Assembly: GCF_003337485.1 (NCBI RefSeq)
Contig: NZ_QPJJ01000002.1
Span: 124,001 to 188,000 of the forward strand
Source: Saliterribacillus persicus
GTDB lineage: Bacteria; Bacillota; Bacilli; Bacillales; Amphibacillaceae
Length of the DNA: 64,000 nt
Reading direction: 5' to 3'
Under the pieces are notes generated by a model. It saw only the letters and a list, made by a program, of their open reading frames with translations, did not search any database and was not told where the DNA came from. The first letter of the stretch is position 1, and every line of letters starts with the position of its first letter. Below are positions 62,751 through 64,000 of this stretch, one piece after another. Position numbers and translations under genes: made by a program.

Positions 62751-64000
62751 TTGTATATATCCGGAAGAGAAAGAAAGATAATCGAAACACTTCTAGCCCA
62801 AACAGATGCCATTACAATTCGACAACTAGCAACAGAGTTAGATGTTAGTGAACGAACCGTCCATCGAGACTTGAAAAACGCAGAAGAGATTTTGCATGAT
62901 TATGAATTGGCTATCGAGAAAAGGTCCGGCGTTGGAATCCAGCTTGTTGGCGAAAGCGAGAAAAAACAACAGCTTAAGCTAGCCATTTTTCATGTCGAAC
63001 ATACGGATTATACACCGTTAGAAAGACAAGCGTTAATTCTCTCTACTTTACTTGAAGCAAAAGAACCTATAAAACTATACGCATTGGCAGATGATTTAAC
63101 TGTTACGATTGCAACAGTGAGTAACGACCTCGATGGCTTAGAAAATTTGCTTGCTAAGTACAAATTAAATCTGGTTAGAAAACGGGGATACGGGGTTAAA
63201 ATTGAAGGAGCGGAATCAAATAAACGGTCCGCTATCAGCTATTTAATCTCCAAGCATGTGAGCGAATCAGATGTCATCACCCTGATTAAACGAAATATTG
63301 AAAAACAATCCCAACAACAGACAGATACCATTTCCAATCGCTTGTTGGGACTTGTAGACCAAAGCAAATTAGCAGTCATTGAACAAACGATCGACAGGGT
63401 AAGAAAAAAGTTACCATATGAATTAGCAGATAGCGCATACGTCGGGTTAGTGGTCCATTTAGCTCTAGCACTAGAAAGGTTGCATAAGGGTGAAAATATT
63501 CAATTTGATCCCACCTATTTAGTAGAATTAGAAGGCAATAAAGAGTACGATATTGCCGCAGATATCCTAAAAGAACTAGAGCAAGTGTTTCAAATCGAAA
63601 TTCCAGAAGATGAAATTGGCTATATCACCATGCACTTACTTGGAGCAAAATTACGATATGACCATGGCTATTTACTCGAAGAATCATCGATGGACATCGC
63701 TTATAAAGCAAAAGCACTGATCGAATATGTGAGTATAAAACTAGATAAAGACCTGTTTTATCAGGAATATATCATGAATGATTTGGTTGCACACTTAAAG
63801 CCGGCAATTTATCGACTGCAACAAGGAATGAATATAAAAAATCCCTTAGCAGAAGAAATTGAAACGGATTACGTGGAGCTATTTACGATTATCGAAGAGG
63901 CTGTAGCGGAGACCTTTCCAGGCGTCTACTTCCCAAGAGAAGAGGTAGCATTTCTAGTTTTGCATTTTGCTTCCGCTTTATTGAAACTAGAAGAAGATAT
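62751..64000 (+). CDS. mtlR: Mannitol operon transcriptional activator MtlR, partial (runs off the window)
   Basis: The frame from TTG 62751 (GAGGAGGTGG at 62736-62745) is open to the window end, about 416 codons. It begins with a DeoR-like HTH (TIRQLATELDVSERTVHRDLKNAEEIL). A second HTH-like Mga segment follows, then PRD1 (SAYVGLVVHLALALERL) and PRD2 (YVELFTIIEEAVAETF...FPREEVAFLVLHFASALL). The C-terminal EIIB- and EIIA-like domains lie beyond the edge. MtlR activates mtl promoters, with phosphorylation of PRDs reporting mannitol and glucose. Position after mtlA supports the name. Confidence 0.93.
   Translation, partial: MYISGRERKIIETLLAQTDAITIRQLATELDVSERTVHRDLKNAEEILHDYELAIEKRSGVGIQLVGESEKKQQLKLAIFHVEHTDYTPLERQALILSTLLEAKEPIKLYALADDLTVTIATVSNDLDGLENLLAKYKLNLVRKRGYGVKIEGAESNKRSAISYLISKHVSESDVITLIKRNIEKQSQQQTDTISNRLLGLVDQSKLAVIEQTIDRVRKKLPYELADSAYVGLVVHLALALERLHKGENIQFDPTYLVELEGNKEYDIAADILKELEQVFQIEIPEDEIGYITMHLLGAKLRYDHGYLLEESSMDIAYKAKALIEYVSIKLDKDLFYQEYIMNDLVAHLKPAIYRLQQGMNIKNPLAEEIETDYVELFTIIEEAVAETFPGVYFPREEVAFLVLHFASALLKLEED

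Overview
The window looks like chromosomal DNA of a low-GC Gram-positive bacterium of the Bacillaceae, plausibly a halotolerant or alkaliphilic relative of Oceanobacillus, Virgibacillus or Gracilibacillus (inference). The signs are AT-rich sequence, strong AGGAGG ribosome-binding sites with many TTG/GTG starts, lipobox substrate-binding proteins, YesLMN-type two-component genes, cre-like sites, a Fur box and Bacillus-type mannitol PTS genes. I saw no rRNA, tRNA, CRISPR array, intact insertion sequence or prophage.

Layout. 0-4 kb: a polytopic membrane transporter behind three helically phased 17-bp repeats, then a two-gene operon (DUF1611/DgcN-like protein and alanine-racemase-fold enzyme) behind a short structured leader. 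4-10.3 kb (minus): a complete dipeptide/oligopeptide ABC operon ending in a small zinc-ribbon membrane protein. 10.4-14.3 kb (minus): a Fur-box-controlled ferric-siderophore binding protein and two FecCD permeases without an ATPase, followed by a FhuF-like reductase. 14.6-21.2 kb: an accessory stretch of single genes (VOC protein, PhzF-like gene with a frameshift, acetyltransferase with a nonsense codon, ABC exporter plus TPR protein, GrpB) and short membrane proteins. 21.3-23.4 kb: a lipoprotein class F sortase next to its probable wall-anchored substrate. 23.7-29.0 kb: two ECF sigma/anti-sigma pairs, an XRE repressor/membrane-protein pair and an EamA transporter.

29.4-40.6 kb is a mannan-utilisation locus: two GH26 mannanases (one secreted, one without a visible signal peptide), an Lpl-type sugar ABC transporter without its ATPase, a YesM/YesN-like two-component system and a divergent YesL-like gene. 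40.7-46.6 kb is a sugar-acid locus: an orphan sugar-binding lipoprotein with a perfect cre site, an enolase-superfamily dehydratase, a divergent FadR-type regulator, a U32-peptidase-like protein and a ketoglutarate-semialdehyde-type dehydrogenase. Together these suggest oxidation of a sugar acid to 2-oxoglutarate, with the U32-like protein in the position normally held by a second dehydratase. This is the best candidate for undescribed biochemistry here.

46.9-49.4 kb holds modABC. serC at 50.3-51.4 kb is preceded by a leader that I read as a ZTP (pfl) riboswitch with a terminator. 51.7-61 kb carries housekeeping and small-membrane genes (FAD oxidoreductase, HAD phosphatase, PLD-like protein, EcsC, MerR/TipA regulator, MFS carrier, CNNM/CorC transporter, YdeI). 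The window ends with mtlA and the first two thirds of mtlR, which runs off the edge.

All functions come from reading the sequence and remembered family features; no database search was run.
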